A stretch of DNA of 64,000 nucleotides. Source: Haloferula sp. BvORR071 (lineage in GTDB: Bacteria > Verrucomicrobiota > Verrucomicrobiia > Verrucomicrobiales > Akkermansiaceae). The notes beneath the pieces were generated by a model, which saw only the letters and a program-made list of their open reading frames with translations, made no database searches and was not told the origin of the DNA. Where the stretch lies: the NCBI RefSeq assembly GCF_000739615.1, contig NZ_BATP01000005.1, forward strand, positions 124,001 through 188,000, in the 5' to 3' direction. Positions 15,495 through 24,262 of this stretch are shown piece by piece (the first letter of the stretch is position 1; each line of letters starts with the position of its first letter). Made by a program: the position numbers and the translations under genes.

Positions 15495-17261
15495 ATGAAA
15501 AAACAACTGCTCGCACTCGCCTGCCTGACGGCCATCGCGCCGCTTCAGGCTGCTCCCGAAGTGAACATTGCCCTCCCCGAGCGTTTCCGCCTGCTCACCC
15601 GCCAGCTCTTCGACCTGCGTGTCGAGGCCAGCAATCTTGGCAACATCAATGCCACGCTGAAGCTGCGCGACGAACGCGGCAATGACATCACCAGCCAGTT
15701 CGGCACGCCGGAGGTCACGACCGACAACAACAACAACGCCGGCGATCTGGACAAGGCCTGGGTCTTCCGCGCGCAGACCTTCTCCTCTCTCGGCATCAAG
15801 ACCATCGTTGCCGAAGTCAGCGACAGCAGCGGCCAAGGCAGCTTCACCCAGAAGATCGGGGTGCAGGAGTTCAAGAACAAGATCAACACCAAGGAGAACA
15901 TCATCCTCTTCATCGGTGACGCGATGGGTGCCACCTACCGCGACGTGGGCCGGATCGTGGCGAAGAGCACCGGCGACGGCTTCCGCGAAGGCTTCTTCGA
16001 CGAGAAGCAACAGATGGACCAGATGCCTTACAGCGGCATGGTGATGACCTACGCGCAGGATGCGGTCGTGCCGGATTCCGCCAACACCGGCACCGCCTGG
16101 GCCACCGGCAACAAGACGATCAATGGCGCGCTCAACACCTTCCCCGACAACAACGACTGGAAGACCGGCAATGCCTCCAAGCTCGACAATCCGCGCTATG
16201 AAACGCTGTGGAGCTACCTCAAGCGCCTGCACGGCTACAAGACCGGCATCGTCACCACCGCGGAAGTGACCGACGCGACCCCGGCTGCTGAAGGCGGCTA
16301 CTCGATCCAGCGTGCCCTCAAGAAGGACATCGCGAAGCAGTATGTGGACGGCACTTTCTTCAGCGGCCCGTCCTTCGACGTGATCCTCGGCGGTGCCAAG
16401 GGTGACTTCGACGCGCGCACCGCGGCCAATGCCGGCGACACCCGCAACCTGATCAACGATCTCGTCGCGAAGGGCTTCACCCGCGTGGATGACCGCACCC
16501 AGCTCAATGCGCTAAGCACCCCGCCGGACAAGCTGATCGGCCTCTTCTCCACCGGTAACATGACGGTGACCTATGACAAGCTGGGCTACACCCGCCCGGC
16601 TGGTGAGACCTCGACGGTCAATGCCGCCTTCCCGAACCAGCCCTTCCTCGAGGAGATGACCGCGAAGGCGATCGCCACCCTGAGCAAGGACGACTCGCCC
16701 TTCATCCTGATGGTCGAGGGTGCCTCGATCGACAAGCAATCCCACGCCAACGATGCCGCCGGCACCCTGTGGGACGTGATCGAATTCGACAAGGCGATCG
16801 GCGTGGGCCGCGCATGGGCCAAGGCCAATCCGAAGCGCAAGACGCTGACGCTGGTCAGCGCTGACCACGACCAGTCGATGCACATCATCGGCGTGGTGGA
16901 CACCAACGTACCGAATGCGACCCAAAACGTGCGCTCGGGCCAAGCCTACACTGGCCTGACCGGCGGCGTGACCGGCTTCCCGGACTACGCGCTCAACCCG
17001 GCCACCGGCTACCCGCTCAACACCAACCGCTACCGCGTGGCGGTCGGCTTCCGCACTGGAGATCACACCGGCTCGACGGTGCCGATCACGGCGGAAGGTG
17101 CCGGCGCGGCGCTCTTCAGTGGCGTATTCGACCAGACGGACATCTTCTTCAAGATGGCCAAGATGGTCGACAGCGACACCACCGAGATCGACAAGATCGA
17201 GAAGGAGAAGGCCAAGCTCCTCAACGAGATCATCGACCAGAACTACATCCTCGAGCATTGA
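15495..17261 (+). CDS. phoA: Secreted PhoA-type alkaline phosphatase
   Basis: The 588-aa protein has a signal peptide (residues 1-20). Residues about 25-120 form an extra Ig-like beta domain before the catalytic fold. Catalytic motifs are complete: IILFIGDAMG (metal Asp 142), VPDSANTGTAWATG (nucleophile Ser 195), LVSADHDQS near 456 and TGDHTGSTVPITAEG near 522 with the last metal His, followed by FSGVFDQTDIF. It hydrolyses phosphomonoesters outside the cytoplasm to free phosphate. I chose the ATG at 15495 because it begins the signal peptide. A Pho-like box upstream and a terminator downstream suggest a single-gene, phosphate-regulated unit. Confidence 0.92.
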   Translation: MKKQLLALACLTAIAPLQAAPEVNIALPERFRLLTRQLFDLRVEASNLGNINATLKLRDERGNDITSQFGTPEVTTDNNNNAGDLDKAWVFRAQTFSSLGIKTIVAEVSDSSGQGSFTQKIGVQEFKNKINTKENIILFIGDAMGATYRDVGRIVAKSTGDGFREGFFDEKQQMDQMPYSGMVMTYAQDAVVPDSANTGTAWATGNKTINGALNTFPDNNDWKTGNASKLDNPRYETLWSYLKRLHGYKTGIVTTAEVTDATPAAEGGYSIQRALKKDIAKQYVDGTFFSGPSFDVILGGAKGDFDARTAANAGDTRNLINDLVAKGFTRVDDRTQLNALSTPPDKLIGLFSTGNMTVTYDKLGYTRPAGETSTVNAAFPNQPFLEEMTAKAIATLSKDDSPFILMVEGASIDKQSHANDAAGTLWDVIEFDKAIGVGRAWAKANPKRKTLTLVSADHDQSMHIIGVVDTNVPNATQNVRSGQAYTGLTGGVTGFPDYALNPATGYPLNTNRYRVAVGFRTGDHTGSTVPITAEGAGAALFSGVFDQTDIFFKMAKMVDSDTTEIDKIEKEKAKLLNEIIDQNYILEH

Positions 17262-17315
17262 AGAGCGCGAAAGTCCGGCACAGACCGGACTGACAGCCCC
17301 AATTACTCATCCATC

Positions 17316-17342
17316 GCCCCGCGGCCCCCAGGGTCGCGGGGC
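17316..17342. terminator. Hairpin terminator between phoA and DUF1508 gene
   Basis: GCCCCGCG (17316-17323) and CGCGGGGC (17335-17342) form a GC-rich stem followed by ATTTCATTTG. A smaller hairpin AGTCCGG/CCGGACT precedes it (17271-17291). It can serve the two converging genes. Confidence 0.7.
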
Positions 17343-17355
17343 ATTTCATTTGATG

Positions 17356-17694
17356 TCAGCCGGTAGTGTCCTTGATGGTGGTACTCGGGCTGTTCGTTTG
17401 CACCGAGGCGATCCCATTGTCCCGCGCGGCTTCCGAGGAATACATCTCGCTGGTGCCAATGATCTGGCCGTTTGAAGACTTGAGCACGAAGTAAGGCTGG
17501 GAGGAGGACGAACTCTTCTTCTCGTAGTTCTTGGCGTCGGGCCCGTTCTTTTGAACCGAGGCGATGCCGCCCTCCGCGCCGGATTTGGCGTCGTAGGACT
17601 GACTGACGAGGATCACCTCGTGGTTGCCGGCTTTCAGAGCAAAACTGAACTTCCCGGAGCTGCCCTTTTTCAACTCGTAATATCCAGAGGCCAT
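17356..17694 (-). CDS. DUF1508 (YegP-like) protein
   Basis: The 112-aa protein has two tandem DUF1508 repeats: GYYELKKGSSGKFSFALKAG with GIASVQKN, then PYFVLKSSNGQIIGTSEMY with GIASVQTN. Each repeat has the family pattern of two strands, SExY/SxSYxSK, then xGIxSVxxN. YegP-like proteins are small, cytoplasmic and of unknown function. A Ser-rich linker joins the repeats. The start ATG at 17694 follows a -10-like TATAAA by 8 nt. Confidence 0.9.
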   Translation of the reverse strand: MASGYYELKKGSSGKFSFALKAGNHEVILVSQSYDAKSGAEGGIASVQKNGPDAKNYEKKSSSSSQPYFVLKSSNGQIIGTSEMYSSEAARDNGIASVQTNSPSTTIKDTTG

Positions 17695-17702
17695 CCTCCG
17701 CG

Positions 17703-17729
17703 TTTATACGGTTTCCTGGAGGGGCGCAA
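17703..17729 (-). promoter_or_regulatory. Near-leaderless promoter of the DUF1508 gene
   Basis: The minus strand shows TTGCGC (17729-17724), a 15-bp spacer and TATAAA (17708-17703), ending 8 nt before the ATG. GGAGG touches the ATG directly, too close to work as a normal ribosome-binding site. Confidence 0.5.
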
Positions 17730-17872
17730 GGTTTTGTAAGGCGAGAAAGGGGGGGCCAAGGGTGTTCGGAAAATCACCGGCATTCCAAGAAAGCGGCGGA
17801 TTTTTCATGGCAACTTCATGCGGTTTTCCGCTAGATCGCTGACGGTTGCTATCGATCGACCCCTGACTGCCC

Positions 17873-18889
17873 ATGGAATACGCCTCCGAAACCGAAGTCG
17901 GCTCCGCCGGAAAGCACATCCGCTCGCTTTCCACTGCGCTCAATCAAGTGCTCTTCGGACAGGAAGAGCTCATTGATCTAGTGCTGACGGGGGTGCTGGC
18001 GCGTGGCCACATCCTGCTGGAAGGCCTGCCGGGCCTGGGCAAGACCGAGCTAGTGAAGGGCCTCTCGAAGAGCCTGCGCCTGGGCACCAAGCGGGTGCAA
18101 TTTACTCCGGACCTGCTGCCGGGTGATATCACCGGCAACCCGGTCCTCCAGGAAGTGGACGGCCGCCGGGCCTTCGTCTTCCAGCCGGGACCGCTATTCA
18201 CCAACATCGTGCTGGCGGACGAAATCAACCGCGCCTCGCCCAAGACCCAATCGGCCCTGCTGGAAGCGATGCAGGAGCGGCGGGTCACGGTGCTGGGCGA
18301 GACCCACGAGCTTCCCCGTCCCTTCTTCGTGCTGGCGACCCAGAACCCGATCGAACTGGAGGGCACCTACCCGCTACCGGAGGCACAGCTCGACCGTTTC
18401 CTGTTCAAGCTGGAAGTCACCCGCAACAGCGTGGAGACGCTGGAGCGGATCGTGAACCAGCGCGAACTCGGCACCGAGCCGGTGGTTGAGCCAATCATGG
18501 ACGGTGCCACCCTGGATGAAGTGCTCGCCCTGGTGCGCCGGATTTACCTGCCGGACGTGGTGGGGAACTACATTGCGCGGCTGGTGGATGGCACGCATCC
18601 CGGGCAGAGCAATTCGGCCCGCGGGATCCGCTACGGCGCGAGTCCGCGCGCGGCGCTCTCGCTGGCCTCCGCGGCCAAGGCCCGGGCTCTGATGAACGAG
18701 CGCACGCATGCCTCCTTCGAGGACGTGCGTTTCGTGGCACCCTCGGTGCTGCGCCACCGAATCGTGCTGGAATACAACGCGCGGGTGGAAGGACTGACGA
18801 ACAACGACATCGTGCGCAGTCTGATCGAAGAGATTCCCTTCCAAGGCGGAGCCACGCCCAAGACCCTGAAGCCGGTGACCACCGCTTGA
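17873..18889 (+). CDS. MoxR-family AAA+ ATPase
   Basis: The 338-aa protein has Walker A GLPGLGKT (near 51-58), the MoxR-specific FTPDLLPGDITG, Walker B IVLADEINRASPKTQ, sensor 1 in FFVLATQNPIE, EGTYPLPEAQLDRF, and a C-terminal lid with SPRAALSLASAAKA. MoxR ATPases act as chaperones that work with VWA-domain proteins in metal insertion, complex assembly or envelope stress. It heads an operon running to 29236, with a 9-bp gap to the next gene. The 178-bp upstream gap has a TAGATC -10-like box at 17832-17837, which would give an ordinary leader. Confidence 0.93.
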   Translation: MEYASETEVGSAGKHIRSLSTALNQVLFGQEELIDLVLTGVLARGHILLEGLPGLGKTELVKGLSKSLRLGTKRVQFTPDLLPGDITGNPVLQEVDGRRAFVFQPGPLFTNIVLADEINRASPKTQSALLEAMQERRVTVLGETHELPRPFFVLATQNPIELEGTYPLPEAQLDRFLFKLEVTRNSVETLERIVNQRELGTEPVVEPIMDGATLDEVLALVRRIYLPDVVGNYIARLVDGTHPGQSNSARGIRYGASPRAALSLASAAKARALMNERTHASFEDVRFVAPSVLRHRIVLEYNARVEGLTNNDIVRSLIEEIPFQGGATPKTLKPVTTA

Positions 18890-18898
18890 TTTCCGCTC

Positions 18899-20716
18899 AT
18901 GCTCCCGCGTGCCCTTGCCCTCCTCTGTCTGTTAGCTGCGCCGCTGGCAGCCCAGGAAAACCTCTTCGGCCACCAGCCTGATCCCAAGTCAAAGACCCGG
19001 ATCGAGGCCGAGGCCCTCTTCAGCCGGCCCGCGCCGGGAGGCTTCCTGCCGGTCCGGATCACGATCACGAATGCCAACGAGGCCGAAGGCAGCATCGAGC
19101 TGCGCTGCACTTCCTCCGATAGCGACTTCCGTGGGCAGGGCAGCGAGATGACTTCCTCCTTCAAGCTCTCCGCGCCGGCTGGCAAGACAACGCAGCAGGA
19201 CGTACTGGTGCCCTGCAACACGCTGCTGAACTATAGCTCCGGGTCCAACGGCACCATCAATGTGGTGGTGAACATGTCCGGCTCCTTCGGCAGCTCCACG
19301 GGCAACCTTTCAGGCAACTACCAAGAGTCACAGGCGGCGCTGCTGATCAGTTCCACGCTCTTCTCCCCGAATGCATCGATGCTGGATTCGGAGGTCCAGA
19401 AGAGGATCCACGGTTACTCCGGCAGCTTCACCTTCGCAGGCAAGTTCGATCCGGGCAAGATGCCGGAAGACTGGCGGGCCTTCTCGGGCTACGACGGGGT
19501 GGCGCTGACCGACACCGACTGGAAGACGCTGAGCCCGGGCGCGCGGACCGCAATCCTTCGCTGGAACCGGCTCGGAGGCCGCCTGGTGATCCTGGCGGGC
19601 TCGGCAAACTCCGATCTCGGGACACTCGGGATCAGCACCAGCGGGGCTGGCTTACGCGGAGAGAACCGCAGCTTTGGCAGCGTGGTGATCGACCGGCTCG
19701 ATAGCCCGACCGCCACCTTGGATGTTGCCGGCGCGAATGCGCTGATCGACCGCTTCAGCAACAAGGATGACAACCTGGATCCGGTGAACCACGCGATCCT
19801 GGATAACTTCAGTAAAAAGTGGGCACTGCACGAGGATTTCGATCCGAAGAGCTACAACTACGGGCTTTTCATTGTGATCCTGATCGCCTTCGGGATTCTG
19901 GTCGGACCGGTGAATCTTTTCGTCTTCGCAAAGTCCGGACGGCGGCACCGCCTGTTCATCACCACGCCGTTGATCGCGCTCGCTACCAGCGTGCTACTGG
20001 TGGCCCTGATCATCCTGATCGACGGATTCGGGGGACGCGGCATCCGGGTGGCGCTGATGGAGGTGCGGCCGGATGACGGCGAGAATTCCGCCTACATCTA
20101 CCAAGAGCAGGTCAGCCGCACGGGTGTCCTGTTAGGCAGCAGCTTCACGTTGAACGAACCGGCGGCCATCACGCCGGTCCCCCTGAGCTCCCAATCGCAA
20201 TGGAGCCGGCTGACGCCAGACAACAACGGCGGGGGGATGCGCTTCGAATCCAATTCCGGCGACGGCAAGCTGGAGGTGGAGGGTGACTGGTTCCAGAGCC
20301 GCTCCGAGCAGGGCCAGTACCTGCGGGCGGTCGTGCCGACGCGCGGCCGGCTGGAATTGAGGAATGGCAGCGGCAGCCCACCCTCGCTGGTCTCAACCTT
20401 CGACTTCAAGGTGGACAAGCTCTACTACACGGACAGTAGCGGGACAATTTGGTTTGGCGAGGGCATCGAGCCCGGCAAGCCCTTCACCTGCCGGGAGGTC
20501 CCGGTCACGGAGCTCAGATCCTTCGAGGCCTATGCCGGCACCAAGCTTTCTGTCCGCAGCAAGCAGGCGCTGGCAAAGCTGTCCCCGGATCCGGACAAGC
20601 GCGGCAACCGCCGCTTCATCGCCGTCACCGAAAGCGCGCCCGGCCTGGAGACCTTCAAGGGGATTACCTGGACCCGGACCTCGACCATCATCACCGGCCC
20701 TATCGCCACGCCCTGA
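18899..20716 (+). CDS. Membrane protein of the MoxR operon
   Basis: The 605-aa protein has a signal peptide (ALALLCLLAAPLAAQ) and a beta-rich, Ser/Gly-rich extracytoplasmic part to about residue 310. Two membrane helices follow, near 319-340 (GLFIVILIAFGILVGPVNLF) and 350-374 (FITTPLIALATSVLLVALII), and then a second beta-rich domain to the end. It is not clearly assignable to a named family. A similar signal-beta-2TM-beta protein in MoxR operons points to a periplasmic scaffold. It sits between moxR and the ABC ATPase gene. Confidence 0.7.
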   Translation: MLPRALALLCLLAAPLAAQENLFGHQPDPKSKTRIEAEALFSRPAPGGFLPVRITITNANEAEGSIELRCTSSDSDFRGQGSEMTSSFKLSAPAGKTTQQDVLVPCNTLLNYSSGSNGTINVVVNMSGSFGSSTGNLSGNYQESQAALLISSTLFSPNASMLDSEVQKRIHGYSGSFTFAGKFDPGKMPEDWRAFSGYDGVALTDTDWKTLSPGARTAILRWNRLGGRLVILAGSANSDLGTLGISTSGAGLRGENRSFGSVVIDRLDSPTATLDVAGANALIDRFSNKDDNLDPVNHAILDNFSKKWALHEDFDPKSYNYGLFIVILIAFGILVGPVNLFVFAKSGRRHRLFITTPLIALATSVLLVALIILIDGFGGRGIRVALMEVRPDDGENSAYIYQEQVSRTGVLLGSSFTLNEPAAITPVPLSSQSQWSRLTPDNNGGGMRFESNSGDGKLEVEGDWFQSRSEQGQYLRAVVPTRGRLELRNGSGSPPSLVSTFDFKVDKLYYTDSSGTIWFGEGIEPGKPFTCREVPVTELRSFEAYAGTKLSVRSKQALAKLSPDPDKRGNRRFIAVTESAPGLETFKGITWTRTSTIITGPIATP

Positions 20717-20747
20717 GGCCCCTTTCCCATCCTTCCTCCGGCATCTC

Positions 20748-21788
20748 ATGTCGCATCCCATGACTCCCAAGCCACCCGCCATCAAGGTTCACAACCTTTA
20801 CCGATACTTCGGCCAGCTCAAGGCGGTGAACGGCATCAGCTTCGAGATCCCGCACGGCTCGGTCTGCGGCTTCGTGGGTGCCAACGGTGCCGGCAAGACA
20901 ACGACCATGCGGATCCTGGCCTCTCTGGACTACCCGACGATGGGCGTGGCGGAGATCTGCGGGATCAACGTGGTGCATCACCCGGAGGAAGTCCGGCGGA
21001 TGATCGGCTGGATGCCCGATCACTTCGGCAACTACGAGCACATGACCGTGCTTGAGTATCTGGACTTCTATGCCCGCGCCTTCGGCTACAAGGGCAAGGA
21101 GCGCAAGACGCGGGTGCAGGAGGTGATGGAATTCACCGATCTGGTGCCGCTGGCGGAGCGCTTCTCCAACAAGCTTTCCAAGGGCATGACCCAGCGGCTC
21201 TGCCTGGGCCGTGCCCTGCTGCACGACCCGCAGGTACTGATCATGGACGAGCCCGCGGCAGGTCTCGACCCCAAGGCACGGGTGGAACTCAAGCACCTGA
21301 TCCGGGTGCTCGCGCAGGAGGGCAAGACCATCTTCATCTCCTCCCACATCCTTTCGGAGCTGGGCGAGATGTGCGATTCGCTGCTCTTCGTGAACGGCGG
21401 GCGGATCGTCCACCACGGCGATGCGGAGACACTCAAGCAGGGCACCGATGCGCATGGCGGGATGCTCTATGACATCCAGGTAATCGGTGATCCGCAAGCG
21501 GTGGCCGACTGGTGCGTGATCAACCCACACGTCGAGTTCCTGGAGTCACGCAAGGCTGGCGGCCGGATCCGCATCGAGGCCGACGATCCGGCGAAGGCGG
21601 CGGATGTGCTGCAGCGGATGATCAAGGACGGCCTGAAGGTGGTGGAATTCCACAAGGAGCAGCGCAACCTCGAGGACGCATTCATCGACATGCTCGGGCG
21701 GATCGACCGCGGTGAGGGTGCCCTGCCCACAGCTGCGGCGAAGCCACAGCAGATGCCAGCCTTCACTCCCAGCGAAAGCCCGAACTGA
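20748..21788 (+). CDS. ABC transporter ATP-binding protein of the MoxR operon
   Basis: The 346-aa protein has Walker A GANGAGKTTT (near 45), the Q-loop region MIGWMPDHFGNYEHM, signature LSKGMTQRL (near 143) and Walker B VLIMDEPAAGLDP (near 163) with switch FISSHILSELGE. It belongs to the ABC-2 exporter class. Residues after about 235 form an extra regulatory domain (IQVIGDPQAVADWCV, then LKVVEFHKEQRNLEDAF), common in CcmA/GldA-like ATPases. The start is ATG 20748 (MSHPMTPKP) or ATG 20760. It should pair with the permease encoded 3 bp downstream. Confidence 0.9.
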   Translation: MSHPMTPKPPAIKVHNLYRYFGQLKAVNGISFEIPHGSVCGFVGANGAGKTTTMRILASLDYPTMGVAEICGINVVHHPEEVRRMIGWMPDHFGNYEHMTVLEYLDFYARAFGYKGKERKTRVQEVMEFTDLVPLAERFSNKLSKGMTQRLCLGRALLHDPQVLIMDEPAAGLDPKARVELKHLIRVLAQEGKTIFISSHILSELGEMCDSLLFVNGGRIVHHGDAETLKQGTDAHGGMLYDIQVIGDPQAVADWCVINPHVEFLESRKAGGRIRIEADDPAKAADVLQRMIKDGLKVVEFHKEQRNLEDAFIDMLGRIDRGEGALPTAAAKPQQMPAFTPSESPN

Positions 21789-21791
21789 ACC

Positions 21792-23366
21792 ATGAGCACC
21801 GCTGCCGCCGTCTCCCCTGCTGCTCCGCCGCCGATGGACTCGCATGCCGCGGGCCGCTTCGACGACTTCAGCGACAGCCTCTCGCCGATGCTCGTGAAGG
21901 AGCTGCGGCAGGGGCTCCGGGCCAAGACCTTCGTGATCGTCTTCCTGGCACTGCAGGCCCTGCTGGCGGTAGTGCTGCTGACGGCGGTGGGGGCAGCCTC
22001 GCCGGAACGCGCCGGACAGAGCGTCAGCAGTACGATCTTCTTTTTCTTCTCCCTAGCGGTGCTGGTGGTCCAACCGCTGCGCGGCGTGGGTGCGCTGCAC
22101 AATGAAATCAAGGGCAACACGATCGACCTGATGGTGCTGACCCGCTTGGGAGCCTGGCGCATCGTGCTGGGCAAGTGGGTGGCGATCGTCAGCCAGTCGG
22201 GGCTATTGCTCACGGCCATCGTGCCGTATTTGATTCTGCGCTACTTCTTCGGCGGGATGAATCTCTTCGCGGAGCTGCTCTTGCTGGCGCTAGTGTTCAT
22301 GGGTTCCGCTGCCTTCACGGCCCTCACCGTCGGGCTCTCAGCGATCGGACCGATCCTGATCCGGGGCTTGGTACCCTTGGGCATTGCGGTAGGGGTCACC
22401 ATCGGGATTTTCGAAATCATTTTCGACAGCGGTCTGCACGAATTGATCGAGTTCTGCAGCCTGCAGCGCACCGGCTCGATGTGGGTCTTGATGGCCGCCG
22501 TCCTCACCGGCAGCTACATCGGCTGGATCGCATTGGCCATGGGGACTGCCATGATTGCGCCGATGGCAGAGAATCACAGCACTCCGCGACGGGTGGTGGC
22601 GATAGCAGCGGTGGTGCTTCTCGGCTTGTTCGCATGGCGCGGCAAATTCGAGGACGAAGAGATCTGCAGCTTGCTGGCCCTGTATTGCGTGCCGGCGATT
22701 GCCGCCGCGCTCACGGAACGCTTGGAGCTTCTGCCGCCGATCTGCCGTCCCTTCTTGAAGTATGGCGCGGTCGGCAAGCTCGCCGGCCGGGTGTTCTATC
22801 CAGGCTGGCCCTCGGGGGTGCTGTTCACCGTCTTGCTGCTGGGAATCTCTGCCTGCGTCTATCTCTGGGTCCCGAGCGCACGTCCCGTCAGTTCCATCGA
22901 TCCCTACCGGATCATGTCGCAGGACATCATGATGCTGGCAGTCGTCGGCACGATGCTACTGCCTGCCGTGGTACTGCGGATCTTCTCGAAGAAGGTGAAG
23001 CAGGACTTTGCCTTCTATCTACTGATCGCGGTGATCCTCGGCGCGATCACGCTGGGACTGGGGATGATCTCCGACGCCACGGACAAGGACAGCTATCTAT
23101 GGCTGTTTTGCTGGGTGCCGCCGGTGAAGATGCTGCTGATCGAACTAGTCAAACACGACTACAAGGGCGGCTACGGCGCCGGAGCCGGCCCCAACTTCAC
23201 CCCGGTGCTGATGACCGGACTCATCACCACGGGGATCTACCTCTTCCTGCTGCTGCTTTGCGCTTTCCGCCAGTTCCCGGTGCTGCGGGAGGTCGAGGAC
23301 GAAGCCGAAGGGCTATCCTCGCCACGCTCCAATGACGAGGATTCCGCCGAGCCCATGACGCCATGA
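21792..23366 (+). CDS. ABC-2 type transporter permease of the MoxR operon
   Basis: The 524-aa polytopic protein has about ten membrane helices after a cytoplasmic N-terminus (FSDSLSPMLVKELRQGLRAK, typical of ABC-2 permeases). The family-like motif EIKGNTIDLMVLTRL follows the second helix, where ABC-2 permeases have their elbow. It forms the transmembrane part of the exporter with the preceding ATPase. Its stop overlaps the DUF58 start by 4 bp (ATGA), so translation is coupled. No substrate clue is present. Confidence 0.85.
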   Translation: MSTAAAVSPAAPPPMDSHAAGRFDDFSDSLSPMLVKELRQGLRAKTFVIVFLALQALLAVVLLTAVGAASPERAGQSVSSTIFFFFSLAVLVVQPLRGVGALHNEIKGNTIDLMVLTRLGAWRIVLGKWVAIVSQSGLLLTAIVPYLILRYFFGGMNLFAELLLLALVFMGSAAFTALTVGLSAIGPILIRGLVPLGIAVGVTIGIFEIIFDSGLHELIEFCSLQRTGSMWVLMAAVLTGSYIGWIALAMGTAMIAPMAENHSTPRRVVAIAAVVLLGLFAWRGKFEDEEICSLLALYCVPAIAAALTERLELLPPICRPFLKYGAVGKLAGRVFYPGWPSGVLFTVLLLGISACVYLWVPSARPVSSIDPYRIMSQDIMMLAVVGTMLLPAVVLRIFSKKVKQDFAFYLLIAVILGAITLGLGMISDATDKDSYLWLFCWVPPVKMLLIELVKHDYKGGYGAGAGPNFTPVLMTGLITTGIYLFLLLLCAFRQFPVLREVEDEAEGLSSPRSNDEDSAEPMTP

Positions 23367-24244
23367 CCCGCGACGAACTTTCCCGCTGTCACGCCCGGGC
23401 GCTTGCCGCCGCGGGACGCTTGAGATTGCCCCTACGTTCCCGGGTCTGGAAGGGCCAGGCCGGTGAGTTCCAGGGAGCTGGTGTGGGTTCCTCACTCGAT
23501 TTCCAGGATCACCGCAACTACGTGCCCGGCGATGACCCGCGCCACATCAACTGGCAGGCCTATGCGCGCACCGGGCAGTATACGATGAAGCTCTACCGCG
23601 AAGAGGTGCGCCCGGTGGTGGATGTGGTGCTGGATGCTTCCGAGTCGATGTTCTTCGATCCGAAGAAGGCGGAACGTGCAGCCGAGTTGTTTTGCTTCGT
23701 GGTGGAGTCCGCGCGGCGATCCGGCGCGGCGACTTCCGTGCACCTGGTCCGCGGGGATGCAGTGCGGCCGATTCCATCCGAGACCGTAGCCGCCCATCGC
23801 TGGTTGGACGATGCGCGCTCGCTGAAGGGTAGCGATCCCTCCCTGCCGCCGGACCTTTCGCGGATCCCCTTCCGCGGCAATGCGATCCGGGTCCTGGTGT
23901 CCGACTTGCTCTTCCCGGGCGATCCTGACCCGGCGATCCGTCTGCTGTGCGCGCGCCAAGGCAGCCCGATCCTGCTGGTGCCCTTCCTTCAGTCCGAGGC
24001 CACTCCGGAGTGGACGGGCAACTACGAGTTCATCGATTCCGAGCGGAACTCGCGGCATCACCATCGAATCGAGCCTTCCGTGCTGCGCCGCTACAAGGAA
24101 AGCTACGCGAACCATTTCGCTCTGTGGAAGAACGCGGCGCGGCGACTGCAATGCAAGATGGCACGGGTGGCCTGTGATGCAGACTTGCAGACTTCGCTGT
24201 TTGCAGAGGCTCTACCGAGCGGAGCGCTGGAGACAGTGAATTGA
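23363..24244 (+). CDS. DUF58 protein
   Basis: The 293-aa protein contains the DUF58 signature: GVGSSLDFQDHRNYVPGDD followed by RHINWQAYARTG and KLYREEVRP. A VWA-like core follows (VDVVLDASESMFFD), giving a D-x-S-x-S metal-site motif. DUF58 proteins are cytoplasmic partners of MoxR ATPases. It overlaps the permease gene by 4 bp and precedes the BatA-like gene by 18 bp. The segment encoding LRLPLRS (23418-23438) uses unusual AGA and CTA codons and contains GATTGCCCCTACG. Confidence 0.9.
   Translation: MTRDELSRCHARALAAAGRLRLPLRSRVWKGQAGEFQGAGVGSSLDFQDHRNYVPGDDPRHINWQAYARTGQYTMKLYREEVRPVVDVVLDASESMFFDPKKAERAAELFCFVVESARRSGAATSVHLVRGDAVRPIPSETVAAHRWLDDARSLKGSDPSLPPDLSRIPFRGNAIRVLVSDLLFPGDPDPAIRLLCARQGSPILLVPFLQSEATPEWTGNYEFIDSERNSRHHHRIEPSVLRRYKESYANHFALWKNAARRLQCKMARVACDADLQTSLFAEALPSGALETVN
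23424..23436 (+). promoter_or_regulatory. GATTGCCCCTACG element inside DUF58 gene
   Basis: The 13-mer is identical to the one at 7676-7688 (minus). It lies early in the DUF58 coding region, where it forces rare AGA and CTA codons. It could be coincidence or an intragenic site. Confidence 0.25.
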
Positions 24245-24262
24245 AACGACTTTGATATCCCC

